A DNA stretch of 64,000 nucleotides from Mucilaginibacter_A sp050954285 (GCA_050954285.1 JBPBPL010000006.1:124001-188000), one strand, 5' to 3'. Shown: positions 53,178 to 61,425, counted from the stretch's first letter. A program made the numbers and translations. The notes: a model not told the origin generated them from the sequence alone.

Positions 53178-53961
53178 ATTACTGGTTGTTGGAGTTTTGC
53201 TTTTGCTGTTTAGTTGCAAGGCAAAAAAGCAACTGGTTTCTATTAATCAGCCAGTTGCGGTTGTAATTGATTCTGCTTTAGCAAAAACTGATAACGGCAA
53301 AATAAACAAGCTAAAATTGATCCAAAGCCAGCAAATTAATTTTAATACTTTTTCTGGCAAAGCACGCACCCATTTAGAAATTGATGGCAAAGGATATGAT
53401 GTGACACTAAATATCCGCATTCAAAAAAACAAGCAGATTTGGGTTTCCATCACTGCTATTGCCGGAATTGAAGTGGCACGCGCGGTAATTACTCCAGATA
53501 GCATCAAAATTATTAATAAGTTGCAAAGCGTTTATTTGAAAAAACCTTTCAGCTACGTTTATCAATATACCGGTCGGCAGGTTAATTATAAAACGGTTGA
53601 ATCTATTGTGATCGGGAATGCAGTGCCGGAGTTTATTTCTTCGGAAGCAAACTTGGCTGCAAGCGGAACGAGTGTGATTTTTTCCGGAATTTTGAATCAG
53701 TTGTCGTATCAAACCACTTTTAGTCCAAGTCTAAAAGTAGTTAATTTGAAATTATCCAACCAAAAGGCTGCACAAAAACTGGATGTAAATAACAGTAGTT
53801 TTATTCAGGCCGATGACCGTATTTTGCCTTCGGTTATTGGCATCAATTCGGTTTCAGGCCAAAACAGTATCAAAGCTGACCTTCATTATATTAAAACAGA
53901 ATTTGACCAAGCTTTGGATACACCATTTAATGAACCCAAAGGATATACGCTGATGAATTAA
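53155..53961 (+). CDS. DUF4292 lipoprotein
   Basis: 268 residues. Signal with lipobox LLLFSC (Cys near 21). The body FNTFSGKARTHLEIDGKGYDVTLNIRIQKNKQIWVSI resembles LolA/LolB-like folds, as described for DUF4292, so it may carry lipoproteins or lipids between the membranes (family-based inference). It overlaps the TPR gene by 23 bases and precedes the EnvC-like gene by 17. Confidence 0.85.
   Translation: MKRSIQNKLLVVGVLLLLFSCKAKKQLVSINQPVAVVIDSALAKTDNGKINKLKLIQSQQINFNTFSGKARTHLEIDGKGYDVTLNIRIQKNKQIWVSITAIAGIEVARAVITPDSIKIINKLQSVYLKKPFSYVYQYTGRQVNYKTVESIVIGNAVPEFISSEANLAASGTSVIFSGILNQLSYQTTFSPSLKVVNLKLSNQKAAQKLDVNNSSFIQADDRILPSVIGINSVSGQNSIKADLHYIKTEFDQALDTPFNEPKGYTLMN
53857..53871 (-). repeat. 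weak copy of the dispersed motif
   Basis: GGCCAAAACAGTATC on the + strand (12/15), inside the DUF4292 gene. Confidence 0.35.
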
Positions 53962-53978
53962 TTAGCTTTAAAAAAATT

Positions 53979-55253
53979 ATGAAGTTGAAAAAAACTTTAC
54001 TGTTGTTCTTTTTTGTGGCATTTGCCGTACAGACTTTTGCACAAAGTAGTACGGAATTGAAGCGCAAACGTGATAAAATTACTGAAGAGCTGGACAAGCT
54101 GAATGATGAATACAACAAAATTTCAAAGGATAAAAGAACTTCGCTAAAACAACTGAGTTTGCTAAAAGCGCAGATTGATTTGCGGGAAGATAAAATTAAA
54201 ACGGCCAATTCGGAGATTAGATTGCTGGATCATCAAATCTCAGACAACAGTAATAACGTACGTAGTTTGCAATCGCAGTTAAATCAGCTTAAAAAAGAGT
54301 ATGCGGCGATGGTTCTTTTTGCTTTCCGAAACCAAAGTGCATATAACAAACTGATGTTCATTTTTGCAGCCAATGATTTTAACCAAGCATACAAAAGGCT
54401 AAAATACATGCAGCAATTTGGTGATTACCGGCAGCGGCAGGCAGGTTATATTGAGGGAACGCAAAAAGATCTGCATGTAAAAATTGTGGCGCTGGATCAG
54501 GACAAAAAGGAAAAAAACAATATCCTGATTGATCAGCAAAAAGAAAAAGAAAAGCTGGGTAAAGAGAAAGATAATCAGGCACAGGTAGTAACCGATTTAA
54601 GCAAGGAAGAAAAGCAGACCAAGCGGGAAATGGCGCAGCAAAATAAATTGTTGAGCCAAGTTAGAAAATCTATTGGTGCAGCTATTCGCCGTGAAATTGA
54701 AGATGCAAGGCGGAAAGAAGCCGAAGCCGCGCGGATAGCCGCTGCAAATGCAGCAAAAGCACGAGCAGAAAACAAGCCGGCGGCAGTGGCAAAACCTGTT
54801 TCTAAAGGTGCAGAAGTGTTATCGGCTACACCGGAATCAGCTAAATTATCAAATGATTTTTTAGGAAATCGGGGCAGATTGCCTTGGCCGGTATCAAATG
54901 GTGCGATTATTGAACGTTTTGGAATAACTTATATTCAGGGTATTAAAACTGATAATTCCGGGATTGATATTAAAACAAGTCAGGGTGCGGCTGTTAGGGC
55001 TGTTTTTTCTGGTGAAATAAGTAAGGTAGAAAATGTGGATGGTTCATATTTAATTGTAATTCGGCATGGCGAGTATTTTACGGCCTATATGAATTTACGT
55101 TCGGCAAGTGTATCAAAAGGGCAGAAAGTAAGTATCAAACAAACAATCGGCTCTGCAGGTGTTGATCCGGAAAGTGGTGATTCGCAGGTTCATTTTGAAT
55201 TATGGAAAGGTTTTACGCCACAAAACCCGCAAGGATGGATTACAGAAAATTAA
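53979..55253 (+). CDS. EnvC-like M23-fold murein hydrolase activator
   Basis: 424 residues: signal peptide (VAFAVQTFAQ), a long coiled coil (about 25-270, rich in Glu/Lys/Gln), an Ala/Lys/Pro linker and a LytM/M23 domain (about 300-424). Zinc residues are changed: the first His of HxxxD is Asn (DNSGID), the next His is Asn (YMNLRS) and the first His of the final HxH is Gln (QVHFEL). This is the pattern of EnvC, which activates amidases and is not an enzyme itself. It ends the flippase-dut-TPR-DUF4292 operon. Confidence 0.85.
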   Translation: MKLKKTLLLFFFVAFAVQTFAQSSTELKRKRDKITEELDKLNDEYNKISKDKRTSLKQLSLLKAQIDLREDKIKTANSEIRLLDHQISDNSNNVRSLQSQLNQLKKEYAAMVLFAFRNQSAYNKLMFIFAANDFNQAYKRLKYMQQFGDYRQRQAGYIEGTQKDLHVKIVALDQDKKEKNNILIDQQKEKEKLGKEKDNQAQVVTDLSKEEKQTKREMAQQNKLLSQVRKSIGAAIRREIEDARRKEAEAARIAAANAAKARAENKPAAVAKPVSKGAEVLSATPESAKLSNDFLGNRGRLPWPVSNGAIIERFGITYIQGIKTDNSGIDIKTSQGAAVRAVFSGEISKVENVDGSYLIVIRHGEYFTAYMNLRSASVSKGQKVSIKQTIGSAGVDPESGDSQVHFELWKGFTPQNPQGWITEN

Positions 55254-55260
55254 GCTTGAA

Positions 55261-55289
55261 TTTGTTATATTAATTATTGTTTATATTTG
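55261..55289 (+). promoter_or_regulatory. promoter of the tatA-like pair
   Basis: TTTG at 55261-55264, 17-base spacer, TATATTTG at 55282-55289. The ATG at 55309 is 20 bases downstream. Confidence 0.55.
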
Positions 55290-55308
55290 TTCATTAAATC
55301 TAAAAATT

Positions 55309-55653
55309 ATGTTACATCCAGTTTATTTATTTTTAAATATAGGCACGCCAGAGTTAATTTTGATCTTGGGTGTAGCACTGCTTCTTTTTGGCGGTAATAA
55401 ATTGCCTGAATTGGCGCGCGGTTTGGGCAAGGGTATCCGTGAATTTAAAGATGCTTCTGAAGGTGTGAAGCGCGAAATTCATAATCAGATTAATAGTTTT
55501 GATGAAGTGAAAATAAACCACGAGCAACCTGTTTCTTCTACAACTTCTGCTTCTGTGCCAGATGTAAGTCCGCTGGATCAACCAGAAATTACGCCTGTAC
55601 AGCATACTACTTATTCATCAGAAAATCATCCGCACTCTACGGAAATTAAATAA
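55309..55653 (+). CDS. twin-arginine translocase subunit TatA/TatB-like (first copy)
   Basis: 114 residues from ATG 55309, after the promoter (the frame is open further upstream in the EnvC gene, not used). Short periplasmic start, one membrane helix (ILILGVALLLFGG), the hinge and amphipathic helix NKLPELARGLGKGIREFKDASEG, then a Ser/Pro/His-rich tail. Longer than a normal TatA and possibly a TatB-like partner. tatC is not in the window. Confidence 0.85.
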   Translation: MLHPVYLFLNIGTPELILILGVALLLFGGNKLPELARGLGKGIREFKDASEGVKREIHNQINSFDEVKINHEQPVSSTTSASVPDVSPLDQPEITPVQHTTYSSENHPHSTEIK

Positions 55654-55682
55654 CTGAATTTTAAACATAAATCATAAATATC

Positions 55683-55910
55683 ATGGGCGGATTAGGTGCA
55701 CCAGAAATTATTTTAATACTGGCAGTAGTTTTATTGTTGTTTGGCGGAAAAAAAATTCCTGAATTAATGAAAGGTTTAGGTAAAGGTGTAAAAGAATTTA
55801 AAGACGCGTCTAACGATCCTGATACTACAACCCCAAACCGTACAACTACTACCGGCACACCAACAACTACTACAGTTGTTGACCATCGCGACGAAAAAAC
55901 CGCTTTGTAA
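55683..55910 (+). CDS. tatA: twin-arginine translocase subunit TatA (second copy)
   Basis: 75 residues: MGGLGAPEIILILAVVLLLFGG (helix), KKIPELMKGLGKGVKEFKDAS (amphipathic helix) and a Thr-rich tail. Its first 45 residues are close to the previous gene, so the two arose by duplication. Forms the Tat pore with TatC for folded, often cofactor-bearing, proteins. It ends before two hairpins. Confidence 0.9.
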   Translation: MGGLGAPEIILILAVVLLLFGGKKIPELMKGLGKGVKEFKDASNDPDTTTPNRTTTTGTPTTTTVVDHRDEKTAL

Positions 55911-55924
55911 GCCTGTAAACAAGC

Positions 55925-55947
55925 GTTATTACTGAGGAAGTAATAAC
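55925..55947 (+). terminator. first hairpin after tatA
   Basis: GTTATTACT (55925-55933) pairs with AGTAATAAC (55939-55947), five-base loop, no long T run. Confidence 0.5.
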
Positions 55948-55955
55948 TGTAAATT

Positions 55956-55999
55956 AACTTACTGTTAAGATGTTCCAATCTATTACAGTAAGTTTTTTT
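55956..55999 (+). terminator. intrinsic terminator after tatA
   Basis: AACTTACTGT (55956-55965) pairs with ACAGTAAGTT (55985-55994), followed by a T run to about 55999. Confidence 0.75.
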
Positions 56000-56013
56000 A
56001 TATTGGCACCCTT

Positions 56014-57438
56014 ATGAAATTTTATTCTTCTTTAAAAGAAGTTCAGGAAGATTTAAAGAGCAACATAGTTTCGGTTGTTTCTCTGGTTGAGTATTATCTG
56101 AACAGAATAAATCAGCATCAAGACCTGAATGCTTTTAATGAGGTTTTTGAAGAAGAAGCTTTAAACAATGCTTCTTTTATCGACCAAAAATTAAGTTCAG
56201 GAAATGCCGGCCGCCTGGCTGGCATGGTGATCGCCATTAAAGATAATATCTGTTATAAAGGTCATCAGGTTACCGCATCTTCTAAAATTCTGGAAGGTTT
56301 TATTTCGGTTTTTTCGGCTACGGTAATTGAGCGTTTGCTTGCAGAAGATGCCATTATCATAGGCCGTTGCAACTGTGATGAATTTGCAATGGGCGGTTCT
56401 AATGAAACATCTTATTTTGGGCCGGTCAAAAATTTTAAGGATATAAAAAAAGTACCAGGAGGCTCATCTGGCGGTTCGGCTGTAGCTGTTCAGGCAGACC
56501 TTTGTCTGGCTGCTTTAGGTACCGATACTGGTGGTTCTGTTCGTCAGCCCGCATCGTTTTGCGGTGTTATTGGCCTGAAACCAACTTATGGCCGGGTTTC
56601 GCGCCACGGCATTATTGCCTATGCTTCTTCTTTTGATCAAGTTGGACCGATTACCCGTTCTGTTGAAGATGCTGCTTTACTGATGGAAATCATGGCCGGC
56701 AGTGATGAATACGACAGCACTTCGGCACAAAACCCCGTTCCGCAGTATACAACAACCCCAAAAAACAGTGGTAAAAGAAGCATCGCTTACCTTCAGGAAG
56801 TTTTAGAAAGTGAAGGTGTGGATCAGGAAATAAAAGACCTGATGCGAACTAAAATTCGGCAGTTGCAGGCAGAAGGACATTCGGTAGAACCGGTTTCATT
56901 TGAGTATTTAGATTATGTGGTGCCTACTTATTACGTGCTTACTATGGCCGAAGCATCCTCTAATCTTTCCCGTTTTGATGGTGTGCATTTTGGTTACCGC
57001 AGCCCAAATGCTACAAATGTAGAAACTACCTACACCAAAAGCCGGACGGAGGGTTTTGGAGAAGAAGTACGCCGTCGCATTTTACTTGGTACTTTCGTAT
57101 TAAGTTCTGGCTATTACGATGCTTATTATGCCAAAGCGCAGAAAGTGAGGCGGTTGATTAAAGAAAAAACTGAAGAGATTTTAAAAAATCACGATTTTAT
57201 TTTGATGCCAACTACGCCAACGGCTGCTTTCAACATCGGCGAAATTGTAAAAGACCCAATTGTAATGTACCTGGAAGATATTTTTACAGTGCAAGCAGCA
57301 TTAGCTGGCGTGCCGGCAATTTCTTTGCCGGTGGGCAACAATGAAAAAGGTTTGCCGTTAGGATTGCAATTGTTGGCTCCGGCATTTGCTGAAGCAGATT
57401 TATTAAGTTTTTCAGAATATTTTCTAAAACTTGCTTAA
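56014..57438 (+). CDS. gatA: aspartyl/glutamyl-tRNA amidotransferase subunit A
   Basis: 474 residues; amidase subunit of GatCAB, which makes Asn- or Gln-tRNA from mischarged Asp-/Glu-tRNA. The catalytic Lys is in VIAIKDNICYKG (about 76), the cis-Ser and nucleophile Ser in PGGSSGGSAVAV and DTGGSVRQPASF. LGTFVLSSGYYDAYYAKAQ is another family block. The gatB and gatC genes are not in the window. Two dispersed motifs inside the gene encode plain segments (ASFIDQ and KRSIAY) without a length change. Confidence 0.96.
   Translation: MKFYSSLKEVQEDLKSNIVSVVSLVEYYLNRINQHQDLNAFNEVFEEEALNNASFIDQKLSSGNAGRLAGMVIAIKDNICYKGHQVTASSKILEGFISVFSATVIERLLAEDAIIIGRCNCDEFAMGGSNETSYFGPVKNFKDIKKVPGGSSGGSAVAVQADLCLAALGTDTGGSVRQPASFCGVIGLKPTYGRVSRHGIIAYASSFDQVGPITRSVEDAALLMEIMAGSDEYDSTSAQNPVPQYTTTPKNSGKRSIAYLQEVLESEGVDQEIKDLMRTKIRQLQAEGHSVEPVSFEYLDYVVPTYYVLTMAEASSNLSRFDGVHFGYRSPNATNVETTYTKSRTEGFGEEVRRRILLGTFVLSSGYYDAYYAKAQKVRRLIKEKTEEILKNHDFILMPTTPTAAFNIGEIVKDPIVMYLEDIFTVQAALAGVPAISLPVGNNEKGLPLGLQLLAPAFAEADLLSFSEYFLKLA
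56167..56192 (+). repeat. dispersed 26-bp motif in gatA, AAAATT tract
   Basis: AATGCTTCTTTTATC (14/15), five bases, then AAAATT. Encodes NASFIDQK. Confidence 0.78.
56759..56784 (-). repeat. dispersed 26-bp motif in gatA
   Basis: GGTAAAAGAAGCATC on the + strand (14/15), A tract upstream. Confidence 0.7.
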
Positions 57439-57471
57439 CGCAAAAAGTTAAGCAGGCGCTTAAATTAAAAA

Positions 57472-58890
57472 ATGAAGAAATATTTTACGCTAATTGTCCT
57501 CTCGTTACTTGCAGGTTATGCAATTGCACAGAATGCCAAAACCGATACCAACGGCTTAAAAGCCAAACAGGTTATTAATTTTTCATCCGTAAAAACAGTA
57601 AAGAACATCCCGTACATTTTAAGAACAGATACCTTGGTGCCGGTTCCTATCGTTGATGAATTTTTACTGAATTCTTACCAGAACATGGTTTACAAATACC
57701 GGCTGGATTCGATTCAAAAACAAATACCGTTAACTTATAACGAATACGTGCAAAGCTATATTGATATTTATACAGCTCCGCGGAGAAAAGCGGTAATGTC
57801 TAAAATCATTGGGTTGGCAAAATATTATTTCCCGATTTATGAAAAGGCTTTTCGTGAGGCTGGTATTCCCGAAGAAATTAAGTACCTATCTGTAGTAGAA
57901 TCCGCTTTGAATCCGAACGCAGTTTCCCGGGTTGGCGCAACTGGCCCTTGGCAGTTTATGTTTGCAACAGCGCGTCTTTACGGTTTAAAAATGGATAATT
58001 ATGTAGATGAGCGTAAAGACCCGGTGCTGGCCAGCTATGCAACTGCCCGTTATTTAAAAGATGCTTATAATGATTTTGGTGATTGGTTGTTAGCCATTGC
58101 TTCCTATAATTGCGGAAAAGGTAATGTAATCCGGGCAATGCAGCGATCTGGAGGAAACGATTTTTGGTCAATCCGGAATTATTTGCCTGCCGAAACCCGC
58201 GGTTATGTGCCGGCTTATATTGCGATTGCTTATGTAATGACCTATTATAAAAAGCATTTGATCATTCCGGAAGAATGTAATTTTTCTACCAAAAACGATA
58301 CCGTGATGGTGAATAAGTTAGTCTCCCTAAAAAACCTGTCTGCTGCGTTGGAAGTTGATCCTGCGGAAATGGCAATTCTCAACCCGGCTTTTAAAAAACA
58401 TATTGTAAATGGTTCAGTAGATAAACCTAAACGGTTGATTATCCCAAAAACAGTTTATGCTGATTTTGCTAAAGTTTATGCAGCTTTAAATAATGTAGAA
58501 ACTGAAGTTGTACCAAGTTTTGCTGCTGTTAAAGAACCGGAAGCTGAACCTGAAATGCGTTATTATCGGGTGAAAAGTGGCGAAAGTTTGTCGGTTATTG
58601 CAGATCATTTTGGTGTGGAAGTGCAGGATTTGAAAGTCTGGAACCATTTACATTCCAGATCTGTTGTGGCTGGTCAAAAATTGCTTGTAAAAGAAGCATC
58701 GGCAGAAAATGCTTCTCCCGAAAAAAAAACGCTTAAAAGTTATTATACTTACAGAGTGAGAAAAGGCGATACGTTGAACCTGATTGCCGATAAATATGAA
58801 GGTGCAACGGTAGAAAGCATTAAAACTTTGAACACGTTGAGAAGTAGCCGGTTGCATACCGGCATGACGCTTAAAATCAACCGTGGCTAA
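57472..58890 (+). CDS. lytic transglycosylase with two LysM domains (MltD-like)
   Basis: 472 residues with a signal peptide (LLAGYAIAQ). The SLT-type domain (about 120-270) has the catalytic Glu in LSVVESALNPNAVSRVGATGPWQFM, plus IASYNCGKGNV. A spacer then leads to two peptidoglycan-binding LysM domains at about 362-406 and 421-468 (YYRVKSGESLSVIADHFG and YRVRKGDTLNLIADKY). Cuts the glycan strands of peptidoglycan in the periplasm. It is 33 bases after gatA and ends before a terminator. Confidence 0.92.
   Translation: MKKYFTLIVLSLLAGYAIAQNAKTDTNGLKAKQVINFSSVKTVKNIPYILRTDTLVPVPIVDEFLLNSYQNMVYKYRLDSIQKQIPLTYNEYVQSYIDIYTAPRRKAVMSKIIGLAKYYFPIYEKAFREAGIPEEIKYLSVVESALNPNAVSRVGATGPWQFMFATARLYGLKMDNYVDERKDPVLASYATARYLKDAYNDFGDWLLAIASYNCGKGNVIRAMQRSGGNDFWSIRNYLPAETRGYVPAYIAIAYVMTYYKKHLIIPEECNFSTKNDTVMVNKLVSLKNLSAALEVDPAEMAILNPAFKKHIVNGSVDKPKRLIIPKTVYADFAKVYAALNNVETEVVPSFAAVKEPEAEPEMRYYRVKSGESLSVIADHFGVEVQDLKVWNHLHSRSVVAGQKLLVKEASAENASPEKKTLKSYYTYRVRKGDTLNLIADKYEGATVESIKTLNTLRSSRLHTGMTLKINRG
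58675..58700 (-). repeat. dispersed 26-bp motif inside the transglycosylase gene
   Basis: TGTAAAAGAAGCATC on the + strand (13/15), in the linker between the LysM domains. Confidence 0.6.
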
Positions 58891-58920
58891 TTATTAACAA
58901 GGTACTACAGCATTAATATA

Positions 58921-58951
58921 GTCCCGGTACTTCTTTTACCGGGACTTTTTT
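58921..58951 (+). terminator. intrinsic terminator with a dispersed motif as stem-loop
   Basis: GTCCCGGTA (58921-58929) pairs with TACCGGGAC (58937-58945), then six T. The motif core GGTACTTCTTTTACC (58926-58940, 13/15) forms the loop and upper stem, and the terminator T run is its A/T tract. Confidence 0.85.
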
Positions 58952-58980
58952 AATGTTAAAAATTGATAAAAAGAAATTTG

Positions 58981-61275
58981 ATGAGTAAAAGCAACAAGGT
59001 AAATAACCGCAAACAGGACGCGCTGGATTACCATTCTTCCGGCCGGCCGGGCAAAATTGAGGTAGTTCCAACCAAACCTACGCAAACACAGCGCGATTTG
59101 TCGCTGGCTTATTCGCCGGGTGTGGCCGAACCTTGTTTGCGCATTGCCGAAAACCCGGAAGATGTGTATAAATATACGGCTAAAGGCAATCTGGTAGCCG
59201 TGATCAGCAATGGAACGGCGGTTTTGGGTTTAGGTGATATTGGTCCGGCAGCGGGCAAACCAGTGATGGAAGGCAAGGGCTTGCTGTTTAAAATTTTTGC
59301 TGATATTGATGTGTTTGATCTGGAGCTGGATGCGAAAAATGTAGATCAATTTGTGCAGATTGTAAAAGCGTTGGAGCCAACTTTTGGCGGCATCAACCTG
59401 GAAGATATTGCAGCACCTTTATGTTTCGAAATTGAACGCCGCCTAAAAGAGGAAATGAAAATTCCGGTAATGCACGACGACCAGCATGGTACGGCAATTA
59501 TTTCCGGTGCTGCGTTGATGAATGCGGTTGAGATTCAGCATAAAACTTTAGATACCATAAAAGTAGTGGTAAACGGAGCAGGTGCAGCCGCAGTTTCCTG
59601 CTCCAAATTATATCTGTCAATCGGCGTGAAGAAAGAAAATCTAATCATGTTTGATAAAGACGGGCTGCTGCATCATGGCCGCACGGATTTGGACGACATC
59701 CGCAGAGAATTTTTTACTGATCGTACGGATGTGAAAACTTTAGCCGATGCGATGAAAGGTGCTGATGTTTTTGTAGGATTATCTGCAGGAAACGTAGTAA
59801 CGCCGGAAATGCTGCTGGCAATGGCACCAAACCCGATTGTGTTTGCGATGGCCAATCCGGAGCCTGAAATTTCTTACGAGCTGGCCACCCAAACACGCCA
59901 GGATTTAATTATGGCAACCGGCCGTTCGGATTACCCAAACCAGGTGAATAATGTGCTGGGTTTTCCTTATATTTTTCGTGGTGCATTGGATGTCCGGGCA
60001 ACTGGCATTAACGAAGCCATGAAACTGGCGGCTGTAAAAGCGATTGCCGAACTAACTAAAATGCCGGTTCCAGAGGAAGTAAACCTGGCCTACAATGCCC
60101 GGAATTTAAAATTTGGTAAGGATTATATCATTCCAAAACCTGTGGATTCGAGGTTGATTACTACGGTTTCTACAGCGGTAGCTAAAGCGGCAATGGAATC
60201 CGGAATTGCCGGAAAGCACATTACCGATTGGGATGCTTATCATGAAGAACTGATCAGCAGGCTGGGAAAAGAAGATAAGCTGATGCGGGCGATTTCCGGC
60301 AAGGCTAAGTCCGAACCGAAACGTGTGGTTTTTGCAGAAGCAGATAATTATAAAATCTTGAAATCGGCACAAATTGTGAAAGATGAAGGGATTGCCACAC
60401 CGATTTTGCTGGGCAATAAAGAAAAAATAAAAGAAATTATGCAGGCGAATGACCTGCAAATGGATGGAGTGGAAATTATTGATCCGCTAATCGGCACAGA
60501 AAACTCTGCAAAATACGCTGATTTTCTGTTTCAGAAACGCCAGCGCCGGGGCATTACTTCTTTTGATGCACAAAAATTGATGCGTAACCGAAATTATTAC
60601 GGCGCAGCAATGGTGCAGTTTGGTGATGCAGATGCGCTGATTTCCGGCCTCACCCGAAATTATGCGGCTACGGTAAAGCCGGCTTTGCAGGTGATCGGCA
60701 CCAAACCCGGCGTAAATTTGGTGGCCGGCATGTATATGATGATTACCAAAAGTGGCCCGGTATTTTTTGGCGATACCACGGTAAATGTCAACCCAACGGC
60801 GCAGCAACTGGTAGATATTACGGTTTTGATTGAGCAGGCAGTTAGTCAGTTTAATATTAAACCGCGGGTAGCGGTGCTTTCGTATTCCAATTTTGGATCG
60901 AATGACGGGATTGTGCCCGAAAAAACGCGTGAAACGGTTCGGCTGCTGCATGAGCAATATCCGGAGATGGTGGTGGATGGCGAGATGCAGGCCAACTTCG
61001 CCATGAACTCAACGTTGCTGAAAGACAATTACGAATTTTCTAACCTGAACGGCGCCCCAGCTAATACGCTCATCTTTCCAAATCTCGAATCCGGGAATAT
61101 CGCTTACAAACTTTTACAGGAAATTGGCGGTGCAGAAGCGGTTGGCCCGATACTTTTAGGCATGAATAAACCGGTGCACGTGTTGCAATTAGGCAGTTCG
61201 GTGCGGGAAATTGTAAATGTGGTAACGATTGCGGTAGTGGATGCGCAAGCAAAATCAGCAGCAACAAAAATATAA
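58981..61275 (+). CDS. maeB: NADP-dependent malic enzyme with C-terminal phosphotransacetylase-like domain
   Basis: 764 residues. Residues 1-420 are malic enzyme: LAYSPGVAEPC, LGLGDIGPAAGKPVMEGK, HDDQHGTAIISGAAL, VNGAGAAAVSC (NADP site), FAMANPEPEI. From about 435 to the end is a phosphate-acetyltransferase-like domain (RVVFAEADNYKILKSAQIV) that in MaeB is regulatory and binds acetyl-CoA. Converts malate to pyruvate. The frame also opens at a TTG six codons earlier; ATG 58981 is preferred. It precedes ruvA by 150 bases. Confidence 0.95.
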   Translation: MSKSNKVNNRKQDALDYHSSGRPGKIEVVPTKPTQTQRDLSLAYSPGVAEPCLRIAENPEDVYKYTAKGNLVAVISNGTAVLGLGDIGPAAGKPVMEGKGLLFKIFADIDVFDLELDAKNVDQFVQIVKALEPTFGGINLEDIAAPLCFEIERRLKEEMKIPVMHDDQHGTAIISGAALMNAVEIQHKTLDTIKVVVNGAGAAAVSCSKLYLSIGVKKENLIMFDKDGLLHHGRTDLDDIRREFFTDRTDVKTLADAMKGADVFVGLSAGNVVTPEMLLAMAPNPIVFAMANPEPEISYELATQTRQDLIMATGRSDYPNQVNNVLGFPYIFRGALDVRATGINEAMKLAAVKAIAELTKMPVPEEVNLAYNARNLKFGKDYIIPKPVDSRLITTVSTAVAKAAMESGIAGKHITDWDAYHEELISRLGKEDKLMRAISGKAKSEPKRVVFAEADNYKILKSAQIVKDEGIATPILLGNKEKIKEIMQANDLQMDGVEIIDPLIGTENSAKYADFLFQKRQRRGITSFDAQKLMRNRNYYGAAMVQFGDADALISGLTRNYAATVKPALQVIGTKPGVNLVAGMYMMITKSGPVFFGDTTVNVNPTAQQLVDITVLIEQAVSQFNIKPRVAVLSYSNFGSNDGIVPEKTRETVRLLHEQYPEMVVDGEMQANFAMNSTLLKDNYEFSNLNGAPANTLIFPNLESGNIAYKLLQEIGGAEAVGPILLGMNKPVHVLQLGSSVREIVNVVTIAVVDAQAKSAATKI

Positions 61276-61331
61276 CCATAAAAACAGTATCAGGTTAAAA
61301 TTGGGCATACTTCTTTTATACCTATAAAATT
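61266..61331. repeat. inverted pair of dispersed motifs after maeB
   Basis: CATAAAAACAGTATC (61277-61291, 14/15) and, reversed, CATACTTCTTTTATA (61306-61320, 13/15) followed by AAAATT at 61326-61331. One copy is the GT and one the TC variant, so pairing would be interrupted. They lie in the maeB-ruvA gap. Confidence 0.75.
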
Positions 61332-61358
61332 GGTAGGTGCAAACACAATATGGATGTT

Positions 61359-61384
61359 AAAATTTGGTTGATAAAAGAAGCATT
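61359..61384 (-). repeat. dispersed 26-bp motif before ruvA, AAAATT tract
   Basis: GATAAAAGAAGCATT on the + strand (14/15), with AAAATT at the tract position (61359-61364). Confidence 0.75.
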
Positions 61385-61425
61385 GCGCAAATACTTTAAC
61401 ATAAAATAAAAATATCGACCAAAAC

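Noticed and set aside
842..61384. The dispersed motif as a CRISPR array or insertion-sequence ends
   Set aside because: Copies are scattered at irregular distances, inside conserved genes and without spacers, target duplications or transposase genes.
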